From contig DKDI01000035.1 of the NCBI GenBank assembly GCA_002449305.1, forward strand, positions 5,993 through 69,992: a DNA stretch of 64,000 bases, written 5' to 3'. This DNA is from Treponema sp. UBA6852 (GTDB lineage Bacteria; Spirochaetota; Spirochaetia; Treponematales; Treponemataceae). A program made the translations under genes and the position numbers. Positions within the stretch are counted from its first letter, which is position 1. Every line of letters begins with the position of its first letter. Of the stretch, positions 1 through 9,258 are shown piece after piece. The notes under the pieces are model-generated. The model searched no databases, was not told the DNA's origin, and saw nothing but the letters and a program-made list of their open reading frames with translations.

Positions 1-34
1 TAAACATCGCAGTGTCGTAGCATGGGAATGACAC
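1..34. repeat. Dispersed palindromic intergenic repeat, copy 1 (cut by window edge)
   Basis: Contains AAACATCGCAG, then GTCGTAGCATGGGAATGACA. The same AAACATCGCAG core followed by a TGACA end occurs at 14130-14185 and 38352-38407, and the GTCGTAGCATGGG part recurs inverted at 14085-14108. This is a non-coding dispersed repeat of the kind often read as TGTCATTnCC...GGnAATC palindromes. The left part lies outside the window. Confidence 0.6.
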
Positions 35-75
35 TTAAATTACTGTTCTTATCAAAACTTGACATTTGGGCTATT

Positions 76-118
76 TAAAAAAAATGAAAAGACCAAAGGC
101 AACATCCTCTGATCTTTT
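76..118 (-). terminator. Rho-independent terminator of the maf/pbp/lepB unit
   Basis: On the minus strand, AAAAGA and AGAGG pair with CCTTT and TCTTTT around a short loop (hairpin 87-118). A T-rich run follows (plus-strand A run at 77-84). It lies about 145 bp past the stop of the minus-strand gene ending at 264. The bases 119-263 hold nothing I can name beyond a small ACATCT/AGATGT hairpin. Confidence 0.6.
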
Positions 119-263
119 CTCACGGAGATATTTAACATCTTTGTTGAGATGTATGGAAATTCTTTACAGGCGTCTGGATGTCCTCTAAGATTTCTCAAAA
201 GAACCGCCTATAGTAAATTTCTATCACTGCACATTTATATTATCGGTGAGGCTTAAAAAAACT

Positions 264-2081
264 TTAATTGGAATTTGGAAAAAATTTTTTATATAGATTT
301 ATGGATTTTAAAAGTTCAGTGTAAATTAGATTGGAATATCTTATGCTGTAAAGTTTTTTTTCTGCTTCAGAATTATTTGGGATTTTTTCTGAAAGGGAAT
401 CAAGCTGCCTTTGCGTAGGGAATACAAGGGCTGCTGCGTCCTTTGCGGAAGACGATGAAATTTTTTTATCTATTTCATTGAGCTTGCTAAAAACTTCTGG
501 AATTGCAAGAGAAGAGCGGAGCGCTTTATTGCAAAGATTGATTCCTTTTTTTGCAAGGGATTCAAGAAGTTTTAAATTTTCACAGAACTGACTTTTCTGC
601 TGTTCAAAAGAAATTTCTTTTTGCTTTGATAATTCTTTTTTATTTTCTTGAGCTTTTTCAAAAAATATTTTTCTTTCTGCTGTTATGACTGGCTTTAAAA
701 GAAAATCTTCCACGTTGAATTTTTCTATTCCGTTTATTGCAAGGCTTTCTGGCGTAAGTGAAAATGTTCTTATTCCCTGTGCGGCTGCGGTTGTGCAATT
801 TTTTTCAAACCACCATGAAAAAAACTGCATTTTTTTATCTGTTAAAATTTCATTTCCGTTGTAGTCTTTTGCATAAAACGGAGCAGCTGAAAATAAAGTT
901 TCAATATTTTTTGTTTCAGAAGTTTTTGTTCGGCTGCTTTCGCAATGAATTTTTTCTTCAAACTTTGAGCCTCTGACATGAGTTTCTTTGTTTGGAAAGC
1001 CCAAGTCCATTCCTGCTAAATAAATTTCAGAAGTTCCGCACATTCTTGCAAAGTCCCACGCTGTTGTTGTTACGCTTCCGCCGGCTGCAAGCAACCCTTT
1101 TTTATTAGTATTATTTTCAAAAAATTTTCCAATTGGAAACATTGAAGAAAAAAGAACAATTTCTTTGCACTGAAATCTAAACACAGAAGGGTAAACTGCG
1201 ATTTCTGTAACAAGAATGGATTCAGGCGATTTTAAAAATTCAAGATGGAGTGAACAGTAATATTGCGGATCGGCAAGAATTATAAAATCCGGCTCAATGT
1301 TAAATTCCAGGCACGAATGGAGAGCAGTGTCTACGCAGACAATTATTGCTCTGTCTTTTATTTCCTTCAAGTGCGGAAGAATTTTTTCTAAAGTCGGACC
1401 TGCTGCTATAATTACAAAAGGAATTCCACTTGCTTTATTTAAGAATTTATTTACTCCGTCAAGCTTTTCAATGTAATCTAAATTTTTGCAGCTGTTGCTT
1501 AGCCAAAGTCTTGAAAACTTTTCGAGAGTGTTTGTGTTGACTTCTTCCTTTTGCTTGTTTTGAAATATTACGTTTTCAATTGAATCAAAATATTCCTGTT
1601 TGTGCGCAGTGTGGGATTTTGTTTTAAAAATATGAGTTTTAGAATAAGAGCAGTTTGAAATTAATGCGGCGGTTTGTTCAACTGAAGCTCCAATTATAAA
1701 AATCAATTTTTTATGTTCAAAAACTGGAGACCAGTCTATAGCGTTTAATGCGGAAAAAAAAGATTGTGTGTCTTCTTCGATTATAATTAAAGTTGGCTCT
1801 GGAAATTTTTTTGCAAACTCTATAGGTCCGTATCCTAAGCCAAATCCAAGAAAAATCGCAGTGTCTTTTTTTTCTGAGTCAAAACCGTTTACAAGACTGT
1901 CAGCTTCTTTTTCAGGATTGTATTTTGAATGCAGCAAAAGATTTTTTCTTTTTGCACTCAGGCTTCCGTTTTTTGCAGTTTCAAATTCGATTTCATTTGA
2001 AAACTTAACTTCTAGTGAATTTGAAAGTTCTGGAAAACGCCTTTTAAACAAAGAATAATTTTTATTCCAAATCGAGTTCAA
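264..2081 (-). CDS. Motility-associated Maf/MptE-like (DUF115) protein
   Basis: 605 aa. The N-terminal third holds a Rossmann-like glycine stretch (FLGFGLGYG). The centre holds the family core: an IIAAGPTLEKILP segment (a variant of GGGPSL), then a CVDTAL segment and an EPDFIILADPQ segment. This is the pattern of the 6-hydroxymethylpterin-pyrophosphokinase MptE-like (DUF115) domain. In motile bacteria such proteins are named motility-associated factor (Maf) glycosyltransferases and transfer nonulosonic acids to flagellin; that role is inferred from the family, since no flagellar gene lies nearby. The C-terminal 150 residues are Lys/Glu-rich and helical. It is last in a minus-strand unit, and its start overlaps the PBP gene end by 20 bp, so it is probably co-translated. 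Confidence 0.75.
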   Translation of the reverse strand: MNSIWNKNYSLFKRRFPELSNSLEVKFSNEIEFETAKNGSLSAKRKNLLLHSKYNPEKEADSLVNGFDSEKKDTAIFLGFGLGYGPIEFAKKFPEPTLIIIEEDTQSFFSALNAIDWSPVFEHKKLIFIIGASVEQTAALISNCSYSKTHIFKTKSHTAHKQEYFDSIENVIFQNKQKEEVNTNTLEKFSRLWLSNSCKNLDYIEKLDGVNKFLNKASGIPFVIIAAGPTLEKILPHLKEIKDRAIIVCVDTALHSCLEFNIEPDFIILADPQYYCSLHLEFLKSPESILVTEIAVYPSVFRFQCKEIVLFSSMFPIGKFFENNTNKKGLLAAGGSVTTTAWDFARMCGTSEIYLAGMDLGFPNKETHVRGSKFEEKIHCESSRTKTSETKNIETLFSAAPFYAKDYNGNEILTDKKMQFFSWWFEKNCTTAAAQGIRTFSLTPESLAINGIEKFNVEDFLLKPVITAERKIFFEKAQENKKELSKQKEISFEQQKSQFCENLKLLESLAKKGINLCNKALRSSLAIPEVFSKLNEIDKKISSSSAKDAAALVFPTQRQLDSLSEKIPNNSEAEKKLYSIRYSNLIYTELLKSINLYKKFFPNSN

Positions 2082-3936
2082 TAGTCATATTCTCCGTTAT
2101 CGGTGTTCCCGGTTCTGGGCTTTGTGCGGCAACCCAGCCTTCGCCTTTTATTACAAAGTTCAAGTCATCTCTTGCCAAAAGCGGAATCAAGTCTCTTTTT
2201 GGACGACCTGTAAAATCCGGCACAACCTTTCCAATTGAAAGCGGCAAATTTTCTTTTATTGTAATTCGGCCTGAATGCTCAAGACTTGCGGCTCCTTCTC
2301 GGTTGATTCCAAGATGATCGATTATTTCATCAGCGGCTTTTGCAATTACTGGAGCTACGATTCTTCCTGCGTAAGTTTCACCTTTTGCTTTTTCAATAAC
2401 GATATACAAAACAATCTGCGGATTTTCGATTGGAAAAATCGCCATGCAGTTTGAAAGAAAATCTGTGTTGCTATATCCGCCGTTCACGGTATCTGCCATT
2501 TGCGCAGTTCCGGTTTTTACACCAATTGAAATATCTCTTAACGAAGCTCTTGTTCCTGTTCCACTCTTTGCTGTTGTTTCCATGCAGCTTAAAAGATAGT
2601 CCGCAGTTGAGCTTTTTAAAACACGGTTTCCGTAAGTCGGCTCATGTTCATATTCAGTTTTTCCATCGATGTCTGCTATTTTTTTTATAAATGTAAGTTT
2701 TATCTGAACACCTTTGTTTGCAAGAACGGTTGCGGCCTGAACCATTTGCAGCGCGCTTACACTTATTTCCTGGCCGATTGACATTGTGGGCTTGCTTCGT
2801 GCAGACCAGTATCTGTCATTCTGATTTTTTACTGAGCCTCTGGTTTCAGACGGAAGTTCGACGCCAGTTCTTTCTCCAAATCCAAACCGCCTTATATAAG
2901 ATAAAAATTCTTCAGTTGTTATTTTTTCGCTCATTTGCGCCAACGCGTCATTGCATGAATATTTTAGTGCGCTTCTTGCGTTAAGCCAGCCATGGTGGTC
3001 AAGACAAGTTATTCTGATTGTTTCGCCTGATGAAGTTCGTCTTTGATAAATTCCATCGCATAAAAAACTGTCATCAGCAGTAATTGATTTTGAATCAAGA
3101 AATGATGCAACTGAAAAAATTTTAAATACGCTTCCCGGTTCGTAAGCTGTAACAGATGCTCTGTCTGTCATTTCCTGCGTTGAAGCGGAAGAGTATTCAT
3201 TTAAATTTGCAGATGGCAAACTTATGTATGAAAGTATTTCTCCGTTTTTTGCATCAGCGGCAATCAGCATCAAACTTTCAGCCTGAGTTTCTTCCATTGA
3301 TTGCTTTGCAATTTTTTCAAGCTTATACTGAAGTCCAGAGTCAATTGTTAAGTAAACATTGCTTCCGTGGATTGTTCCAGTTGCGTCAGGATTCGGCTCT
3401 GGGGAAAGAATGTTTTGCTTGGAATATTCAATTCCGCTCAGTCCTGTTCCGTCATCGCCCATGTAGCCAATTAGCTGGCTTGCTAAAGAATTTTCAGGAT
3501 AAAGACGACCGGGAATTTTATCAAAGCGGGTGAAATTGTAGTAATTATTTTCATCAATTATTTTTATAAGCTCGTCGTATTGTTCTTGGGAAATTTTTTT
3601 CTTGATGTAAATGAAATTTGCATTTTTAGCATTTTGAATTTTTTGCGTTATTTCCTGTATTCCCATGTTTAATGGTTCGCAAACTTTTTCGGCAAATTCA
3701 TCTGGAGCTTTTATGAGTTTTGGAGTTACAACGAAATGATAAAAATTTGTCTGGACTGCAAGCGGCTTTCCGTTTCTGTCTGTAATTGAACCGCGCTCAA
3801 TTGTTACTGGAGCTGTAATTGTTTTTTTCTGCGGATAAAAAGCCAGCTTTACAAATTTCACATAAACATAAACCAGCCCGACTGCGCATATAAAAAAAAT
3901 AAATCCAATCCGGAATTTATTAAAAAAAACACTCAT
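2062..3936 (-). CDS. Class B penicillin-binding protein with PASTA domain (FtsI/SpoVD-like transpeptidase)
   Basis: 624 aa septal-type peptidoglycan transpeptidase. One N-terminal membrane segment (residues about 9-29) is followed by the dimerisation domain with the ERGSITDRNG motif (47-56). The active-site motifs are SVFK (Ser269, Lys272), SCN (327-329) and KTG (474-476), all intact. Residues about 560-624 form one PASTA repeat (VPDFTGRP...). A C-terminal PASTA domain is typical of FtsI/SpoVD proteins of Gram-positives and some spirochaetes, and less so of enterobacterial FtsI. The gene overlaps lepB upstream by an ATGA junction (3933-3936) and the Maf gene downstream, so the three form one operon. 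Whether it is the divisome enzyme cannot be told without the rest of the dcw cluster. Confidence 0.9.
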   Translation of the reverse strand: MSVFFNKFRIGFIFFICAVGLVYVYVKFVKLAFYPQKKTITAPVTIERGSITDRNGKPLAVQTNFYHFVVTPKLIKAPDEFAEKVCEPLNMGIQEITQKIQNAKNANFIYIKKKISQEQYDELIKIIDENNYYNFTRFDKIPGRLYPENSLASQLIGYMGDDGTGLSGIEYSKQNILSPEPNPDATGTIHGSNVYLTIDSGLQYKLEKIAKQSMEETQAESLMLIAADAKNGEILSYISLPSANLNEYSSASTQEMTDRASVTAYEPGSVFKIFSVASFLDSKSITADDSFLCDGIYQRRTSSGETIRITCLDHHGWLNARSALKYSCNDALAQMSEKITTEEFLSYIRRFGFGERTGVELPSETRGSVKNQNDRYWSARSKPTMSIGQEISVSALQMVQAATVLANKGVQIKLTFIKKIADIDGKTEYEHEPTYGNRVLKSSTADYLLSCMETTAKSGTGTRASLRDISIGVKTGTAQMADTVNGGYSNTDFLSNCMAIFPIENPQIVLYIVIEKAKGETYAGRIVAPVIAKAADEIIDHLGINREGAASLEHSGRITIKENLPLSIGKVVPDFTGRPKRDLIPLLARDDLNFVIKGEGWVAAQSPEPGTPITENMTIELDLE

Positions 3937-4442
3937 TTAAAAATCACCTTGCCCAAAATATTTTTCTGAGCCACAAAGCCGTAAGTTCTTGAGTCAATTG
4001 AGTTTTCAAAATTATCTCCTATTGCAAGAATCATTCCTCGTGGAACACAAGGGCTGTTTTTTATCAGATTATACTGAAGTTCTGTAAGCGAGTAATTTTT
4101 TTCTCCTACGTGCAAAGTATATCCTGAATCTGATGAATATTCTAGGGATTCGCCTTCTGTGGCAACGCACCTTTTTACAACGAGATTGTTTTTATAAAAA
4201 TAAATTACAATATCGCCAGTTTTTGCATTGTTCCATCTGAGTAAAGTTGAATTGCCGAATGGATTTACGATTCCGTATGAAAGTTTGCAGACTAAAATTT
4301 TTTCGTTATCGTGAATTGCAGGTTCCATTGAAATGCCTTGCACTGAAAGAATATCAAAGACAAAAATTTTTATTACCGCTCCTATAAAAATTCCTGCGAA
4401 TATGTATTTCCAAAAAGTTGGTTCTTGTGATTTATTTTTCAT
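3933..4442 (-). CDS. lepB: Signal peptidase I
   Basis: About 169 aa from the ATG at 4442. It removes signal peptides from secreted proteins at the outer face of the inner membrane. One N-terminal membrane segment (residues about 12-30) precedes the box-B motif QGISMEP with the catalytic Ser38. The VVKR segment carries the general-base Lys90, and GDNFENSIDSRTYG is box E. It is short for the family, with a small box-D to box-E insert. The frame also offers ATG 4454 and TTG 4460, and none has a clear Shine-Dalgarno, so the start is uncertain by up to 18 bp. It is the first gene of the lepB-pbp-maf unit and is divergent from the M23 peptidase gene, with only about 60 bp between them for both promoters. 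Confidence 0.9.
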   Translation of the reverse strand: MKNKSQEPTFWKYIFAGIFIGAVIKIFVFDILSVQGISMEPAIHDNEKILVCKLSYGIVNPFGNSTLLRWNNAKTGDIVIYFYKNNLVVKRCVATEGESLEYSSDSGYTLHVGEKNYSLTELQYNLIKNSPCVPRGMILAIGDNFENSIDSRTYGFVAQKNILGKVIFK

Positions 4443-4502
4443 TATTATATTCATCGTCAATAATTGCTAATATCAAAAACTTTTTTTGTCGATATTGAAA
4501 AT

Positions 4503-5711
4503 ATGGAAATAATAAATTGCCTGGAATCTTCTGGCTTTAGAAAAAATACTACACACTTGATTCGACACAATGTTTTGCGCAGTGCTCGTGCTTCAGCAAA
4601 AACAGTTTATAGAACACGCAATGTTTTTAGCTCAAATTCAGTTAGAGCAGATTTTAATATTTTCTCGTTGATTCAGAATCTTCGCGGGCAGATTGGAGTT
4701 GCCGGAAAACGGATTAAAATTGCTTCCCGGTTTGCATGGCTTGTTCCGGTTGTGCTTTTGTGCATAGCTTCGCCTTTTTTTGTTTCCAAGTTTATTTCTT
4801 TTTCTGAAAGCTTTGCAAAAAATATAAATCTGAATCCTGTTTCAATGGATGAGTTTCAGGCTCTTGATAATGCGATGAGCGAATTTGCTTTTGACCGGAC
4901 TTCATATTTTGACAGCGAAGGAAATATTTTTTCTGAAGACGGAATTAAAGTTGAGGCTAATTCAATTCTTTTAAAACAGCCTGTTGTTTTCCAAAATTAC
5001 ACGGTAAAACCGGGAGATACGATAAGTGGAATAAGTTCAAAGTTCGGACTTTCAAATATTTCAACATTGATTGCTGTAAACAATATCGGAAACGTCCGCT
5101 CAATTTATGCAGGCCAAAAACTTTCAGTTCCTTCTGTAGATGGTCTTGTTCATTCGGTTTTAAAAAATGAAACGCTTGATTCTATTTCAAAAAAATATTC
5201 TGTTGCTGTTTCTGATTTGCTTGATATAAATGACTTGTCATCTGAAAAATTGCAGGAAGGACAGAAAATTTTTATTCCAGGCGCAAGGCTCGACAGCAAT
5301 TCTTTAAGAAAGGCAATGGGAGAACTTTTTGCAAATCCGCTGAAAATAAAATACAGACTTACTTCAAGATTTGGTTCGCGCGCAGATCCGTTTACTGGCG
5401 TTGCATCCCATCACACTGGAATTGACATGGCTTGTCCTACAGGAACTCCAATTTATGCATCCATGAGCGGAAAAATTGCATATACAGGATTTTCTTCGGT
5501 CTTTGGAAATTATGTGATTATAAATCATTATGACGGCTACCAGACTTTGTATGCGCACATGAGTAAAATTATTGCGAAAAAAGGCGAGGTTGTTAGCCAG
5601 GGCGCGAAGATTGGACTTGTTGGAAACACCGGATATTCTACTGGTCCGCATCTTCATTTTACAGTTTATAAAAATTCAAAGCTTGTAGATCCGCTTACAG
5701 TTTTAAAATAA
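4503..5711 (+). CDS. LysM-M23 peptidoglycan endopeptidase
   Basis: About 402 aa from ATG 4503; the frame is open from TTG 4464. A basic N-terminal cytoplasmic stretch is followed by one membrane segment (LVPVVLLCIASPFF). Then come two LysM domains (YTVKPGDTISGIS...GQKLSVP and HSVLKNETLDSIS...GQKIFIP) and a C-terminal LytM/M23 domain. The zinc motif is intact: HHTGIDMACP carries His and Asp, and HLHF carries the last His pair. It should be a periplasmic metallo-endopeptidase or an activator of amidases at septation. No Shine-Dalgarno precedes ATG 4503; a weak -10 (GATATT) ends 6 nt upstream, as in the leaderless genes listed in the findings. The next gene begins 18 bp downstream, so the two are probably co-transcribed. 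Confidence 0.9.
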   Translation: MEIINCLESSGFRKNTTHLIRHNVLRSARASAKTVYRTRNVFSSNSVRADFNIFSLIQNLRGQIGVAGKRIKIASRFAWLVPVVLLCIASPFFVSKFISFSESFAKNINLNPVSMDEFQALDNAMSEFAFDRTSYFDSEGNIFSEDGIKVEANSILLKQPVVFQNYTVKPGDTISGISSKFGLSNISTLIAVNNIGNVRSIYAGQKLSVPSVDGLVHSVLKNETLDSISKKYSVAVSDLLDINDLSSEKLQEGQKIFIPGARLDSNSLRKAMGELFANPLKIKYRLTSRFGSRADPFTGVASHHTGIDMACPTGTPIYASMSGKIAYTGFSSVFGNYVIINHYDGYQTLYAHMSKIIAKKGEVVSQGAKIGLVGNTGYSTGPHLHFTVYKNSKLVDPLTVLK

Positions 5712-5729
5712 ATTTTAGAGGAAATTTAT

Positions 5730-7952
5730 ATGAACAGAAATTTCAAGTTGCGCAGTTTTGCTTTTATAGTTTTCTTTGCATTAATTTTTCCAGCTTTTTC
5801 TCAGATTGAATTTGGCAGTTTGGATTTAAATAAAGAAGATTTTCTTATATTTTCCGCCGGACAAAATATTCCCGGAACGCCTTCTTACAAGTCGCTTTTT
5901 TTCACTCAGCTTGATGAACAGAAAATAAAAAAAGAGCCTGTGATTTTGACTTGCTTCCCGGAAAAAATGGAGCTGCTCAACGAAAATAAAATTCTTCAGA
6001 TTAGAAACAGATACGGAACTGCAAAATATTCTGTTGAAGATAAAAATTTAAAATGGACTTCTCTTGCTTTTGGAATTCCAGAAAACTACAGCCGGGCGAA
6101 TTTAATTTCTGAAAGTCCTAATGGAAATTATTTTTGCTATGTAAAGAAAACAAAAAACACAACTGGAAAACTTTTGGTTGTTGACTGTAAAACTTATGAA
6201 GAAAAAATTCTTCTTGAAAAAACTCCGTTCAGCTACAAGTCCATAAATGCAAAATGGTCGCCAGACAGCAAGTTTCTTCTTTATGAAAAAGATGGCTGTG
6301 TATATTTTATAACTCCTAGCGAACTTTTCAAAAAAATAAATTTGCCTGAAAGCTATAGAAAAATTGGAAATGGCACAATCGATAATGTTCAGTGGACTCA
6401 AAATGGAAATATAATTTACGTTTCAAATGACCTTGTTTTTTTAATTGAAGAAAATGAGCTTTACACAAGAGGTCTTTACGCATCTCTCATTGGAAGCGGA
6501 AAAATTATCGGACGAATTCCAAAAGCGTTTGATCCGCTAAAAGATAAATTTTGGACAAATGAAGACGGAACAAAATTTGCGATAGTTTCAAGTAAAAATG
6601 CTCTTTATATTTATTCTGCTACAGAAAACGATGAACTTAGCTATTTAAAGCCGGAAGGAGTATTTCCTTTTTCACAAATAGACGGAAGCAGCTATGATTT
6701 TAATATTTTCTGGAGCGGAACATCTTCACCAGTTTTGTGGTGCGATTCTTTTTCTTTTGAAAATCCAAAAAGAGTCAGCTATGCTTATTCTGTAAAAGAA
6801 AAAATGGAGCTTTTGTTTAAAGCTGAAAATTCTATTTCTCCTGTTGTTTCGCCAGATAGAAAAAAAATTGCTTATACAGATTCTGGAAAATTTTTTGTAT
6901 ATGATATTTCTGCGCAGAAAAATATTTTGTCAAAGCCAGAGGAAAAAATTGTTTCGGCTGCTTGGAACGGAAATTTTTCAATTTATATTGGCGGAGAAGA
7001 AACTGTAAAGCTTGTAAATTTCCGTGGAGATGAAAAACTTCTTTTCCTCTCTTCTGCCTGCCAGCCATATTGGAGCAATGGGAAAATTTTGTGCAAGTCT
7101 GAAATTTCAAAGGAAACATTTGTTTATGAGGCGGACAAAAATACTTGGAGAACAATCTTGCCGTCTTCTACAGAAAATTTTTCACGGCTTGAAAAAAACG
7201 GAAGGTACAGAGTCTTTCTTGGTTCTTCAGTGAATTCAAAATTTTCAAATTCAATTTATGTAAGATCTCTTTCTGGAAAAACAAAAACATATTCTGTTTA
7301 TAAGGAAACTGAAAAATATTCAGAGCCTCTAAAAAAAGCTTCTCTTGTTTTTGACGCATTGAAAAATTCAGAAGGACTTGCAGAAGTTCTTTATACACTT
7401 GATGATTTTAGAGTAAAGGGAACTTTCTTTTTGAACGGAGAATTTATCCGACGTTATCCGCACAAGGCAAAGCAAATTGCATTTTCTGGAAATGAATGCG
7501 CTTCAATGTTTTTTAGTTGCGCCGACTTGCTTGAAAATAATTTTATAATTGACAAGGATTTTATTCAGCGTGGACTTGCAAGAAATGAAGATGAATTTTT
7601 TACTGCGACAGGAAAAGAACTTTCGCTTTATTGGCACGCTCCTTTTTATCATTCAAATCAGCTTATGAAAAATGCAGGCGCAGAAGCTGGTTATAATTAT
7701 GTTGAAGCTTTTAACAAATTCAATGATAGAATTACATTTGAAGAAAGCAAGAAAAATGGAAATGAATATTTGGATGCCAGTTCGCTTGTTGATTCTCTTG
7801 CTGAAAATCTTTATGACGGAATTGTAATTCCAGTTTCGATTGGAAATATGGACGGAACACGCCGCGATTATCTTTATGAAAAATTGGATTTGCTGATTTC
7901 TTCGATTTTAGAAAATGGATACGAAATTGTTTCGTTAAAAGATTTGCATTAA
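5730..7952 (+). CDS. Secreted beta-propeller-like protein with degenerate NodB (polysaccharide deacetylase) domain
   Basis: 740 aa. It has a cleavable signal peptide (residues 1-25, ending FPAFSQ). About 500 residues of repeating beta-strand blocks follow, such as NAKWSPDSKFLLYEKDG, SPDRKKIAYTDSG and VQWTQNGNIIYVS, as in PD40/TolB-type propellers. The last 200 residues have the NodB fold outline (VFDALKNSE..., VKGTFFLNGEFIRRYP..., GNECASMFFSC..., YWHAPFYHSN). The catalytic motifs are altered: TFDDG reads VFDAL, the His-bearing motif 2 has no histidines, and RxPxG is WHAPFY. A non-catalytic glycan-binding or structural role is therefore likelier than deacetylation. The RBS is AGAGGAAA, 7 nt before ATG. 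It follows the M23 peptidase gene closely. Confidence 0.7.
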   Translation: MNRNFKLRSFAFIVFFALIFPAFSQIEFGSLDLNKEDFLIFSAGQNIPGTPSYKSLFFTQLDEQKIKKEPVILTCFPEKMELLNENKILQIRNRYGTAKYSVEDKNLKWTSLAFGIPENYSRANLISESPNGNYFCYVKKTKNTTGKLLVVDCKTYEEKILLEKTPFSYKSINAKWSPDSKFLLYEKDGCVYFITPSELFKKINLPESYRKIGNGTIDNVQWTQNGNIIYVSNDLVFLIEENELYTRGLYASLIGSGKIIGRIPKAFDPLKDKFWTNEDGTKFAIVSSKNALYIYSATENDELSYLKPEGVFPFSQIDGSSYDFNIFWSGTSSPVLWCDSFSFENPKRVSYAYSVKEKMELLFKAENSISPVVSPDRKKIAYTDSGKFFVYDISAQKNILSKPEEKIVSAAWNGNFSIYIGGEETVKLVNFRGDEKLLFLSSACQPYWSNGKILCKSEISKETFVYEADKNTWRTILPSSTENFSRLEKNGRYRVFLGSSVNSKFSNSIYVRSLSGKTKTYSVYKETEKYSEPLKKASLVFDALKNSEGLAEVLYTLDDFRVKGTFFLNGEFIRRYPHKAKQIAFSGNECASMFFSCADLLENNFIIDKDFIQRGLARNEDEFFTATGKELSLYWHAPFYHSNQLMKNAGAEAGYNYVEAFNKFNDRITFEESKKNGNEYLDASSLVDSLAENLYDGIVIPVSIGNMDGTRRDYLYEKLDLLISSILENGYEIVSLKDLH

Positions 7953-7989
7953 ATTTTTATCTGCATTTCTTGCGCTTTGAAATGACTAT

Positions 7990-8018
7990 TTGACTAAATG
8001 TTTTCAATAACGTAAAGT
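7990..8018 (+). promoter_or_regulatory. Promoter giving a probable leaderless mRNA for the gene at 8024
   Basis: -35 TTGACT (7990-7995), 17-bp spacer, -10 TAAAGT (8013-8018). Only 5 nt separate the -10 box from ATG 8024 and there is no Shine-Dalgarno, so transcription should begin at or next to the start codon. Confidence 0.6.
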
Positions 8019-8023
8019 TAAGT

Positions 8024-8692
8024 ATGTTTGTGACTAACAAGTGCCAGTGCAAGGAATGTCAGAACCCTGCGCTTTCTGTAATCCGCGACAATGAAATTAT
8101 TCCGCACGAGCCGGGCTTTTGCTTTGAGCATACGGAAGATAAAATTGGTCATCTTACATCGCTGTTGAACTATATAAATTCACATGAAAAAATTATCGGA
8201 CTTTGCGCTTACGGAATATCCGTGAACGGCGTTGATCTTTCAGGCAAGAAATTTTACGGCTGCAATTTTCAGCATTCAACATTTTCAAACATACATTCAA
8301 CTGGCTTAAAATTTAAAATATGCACACTTGATTTTTCAACATTCTCAGACTGCGATATGTTGAACAGCGACATTCAGTTTTCTTCTTTTTCCGGTTCGAA
8401 ATTTATTCACGTGGTTTTTACTGGAAGCGATTTGGTTCATAACAATTACAACGGAATAACTGCTTACCAATGCAGCTTTGACGATTCGGATTTTTACAAT
8501 AGCCGTTTTATTCGCGCAATTCTTATGAATACATCAATGAAAAACTGCAATCTCAAAAAAGCGATATTTTATAATTCCGCAAGAGAGCACGTTTCATTTA
8601 AACTTTCAAACACGCGGGAAGCTTTAATTGACAGAAACAAAAGCGGCTTGATTGAAGACTTTTCAGAATCTGAAGGAGAAGAGGAGTTATGA
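8024..8692 (+). CDS. Pentapeptide-repeat-like protein with N-terminal Cys cluster
   Basis: 222 aa. The N-terminus has a Cys-rich segment (NKCQCKECQNPA, then CFEH) that may bind a metal. From about residue 65 the sequence follows a five-residue period with F/L at the centre (LSGKKFYGCNFQHSTFSNIH..., then FSTFSDCDMLNSDI). This is the right-handed quadrilateral beta-helix pattern of pentapeptide-repeat proteins. The function is unknown; some family members bind DNA gyrase, others are structural. The stop overlaps the next start by ATGA (8689-8692), giving a two-gene operon with the MBL-fold hydrolase. It is transcribed from the promoter at 7990-8018. Confidence 0.65.
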   Translation: MFVTNKCQCKECQNPALSVIRDNEIIPHEPGFCFEHTEDKIGHLTSLLNYINSHEKIIGLCAYGISVNGVDLSGKKFYGCNFQHSTFSNIHSTGLKFKICTLDFSTFSDCDMLNSDIQFSSFSGSKFIHVVFTGSDLVHNNYNGITAYQCSFDDSDFYNSRFIRAILMNTSMKNCNLKKAIFYNSAREHVSFKLSNTREALIDRNKSGLIEDFSESEGEEEL

Positions 8693-9255
8693 AAGTTTAT
8701 TTTCATTTGTGCATAGACGGATTTACAAACAGCTATACAATTTTAAATGAAAATCCCGATATAAAAGAAGCGATTATTGTTGACCCAGGAAAAATTGATA
8801 TGGAAACAATAAATTTAATTGAAGAAGGCGGCTACAAATTATCTGCGGTTTTAATTACGCACAAACATACTCACCATATACAAGGTCTTAGAACTCTCAA
8901 AAAAATCTATACTCCTGTAGTGTATGCCGCTGATGCTGGAATTTACGGAATGGATTGTTCTATTTTAAATGGAGACGGAATTATAAAGATTGCAGGTTTT
9001 AATGTTGAGTTTTTTTCTGTGCCAGGACATTCTCCAGACAGCATGGTTTATAAAATTGAGGATGTGGTTTTTACAGGCGACACTTTGATTTCTGGAGTAA
9101 CGGGAAGCACTTTGAGCCAGTATTCCCATAAATTGCTTTGCAAAAAAATTAAGGATAAAATTTTTTCACTTCCAAATAGAACTGTTGTTTTCCCTGGACA
9201 CGGTTCTCCAAGTACTATTGAAAGTGAAAAGCAATTTAACATTGATTTAATTTAA
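8689..9255 (+). CDS. Metallo-beta-lactamase-fold hydrolase (glyoxalase II-like)
   Basis: 188 aa, a compact MBL-fold protein without the C-terminal substrate domain of true glyoxalase II. Motif 1 reads THKHTHHIQG: the usual HxHxDH is HxHxHH here, so the second-metal Asp ligand is replaced by His. The other motifs are normal: PGHSPDS (His), FTGDTL (bridging Asp) and FPGHGSPS (last His). GGAG-type spacing lies within the end of the upstream gene (GAAGGAGAAGAGG). It is probably a thioester hydrolase or similar detoxification enzyme, but the substrate is not predictable. It converges with the lipoprotein gene ending at 9259, leaving only 3 bp between the stops. Confidence 0.75.
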   Translation: MKVYFHLCIDGFTNSYTILNENPDIKEAIIVDPGKIDMETINLIEEGGYKLSAVLITHKHTHHIQGLRTLKKIYTPVVYAADAGIYGMDCSILNGDGIIKIAGFNVEFFSVPGHSPDSMVYKIEDVVFTGDTLISGVTGSTLSQYSHKLLCKKIKDKIFSLPNRTVVFPGHGSPSTIESEKQFNIDLI

Positions 9256-9258
9256 AAA

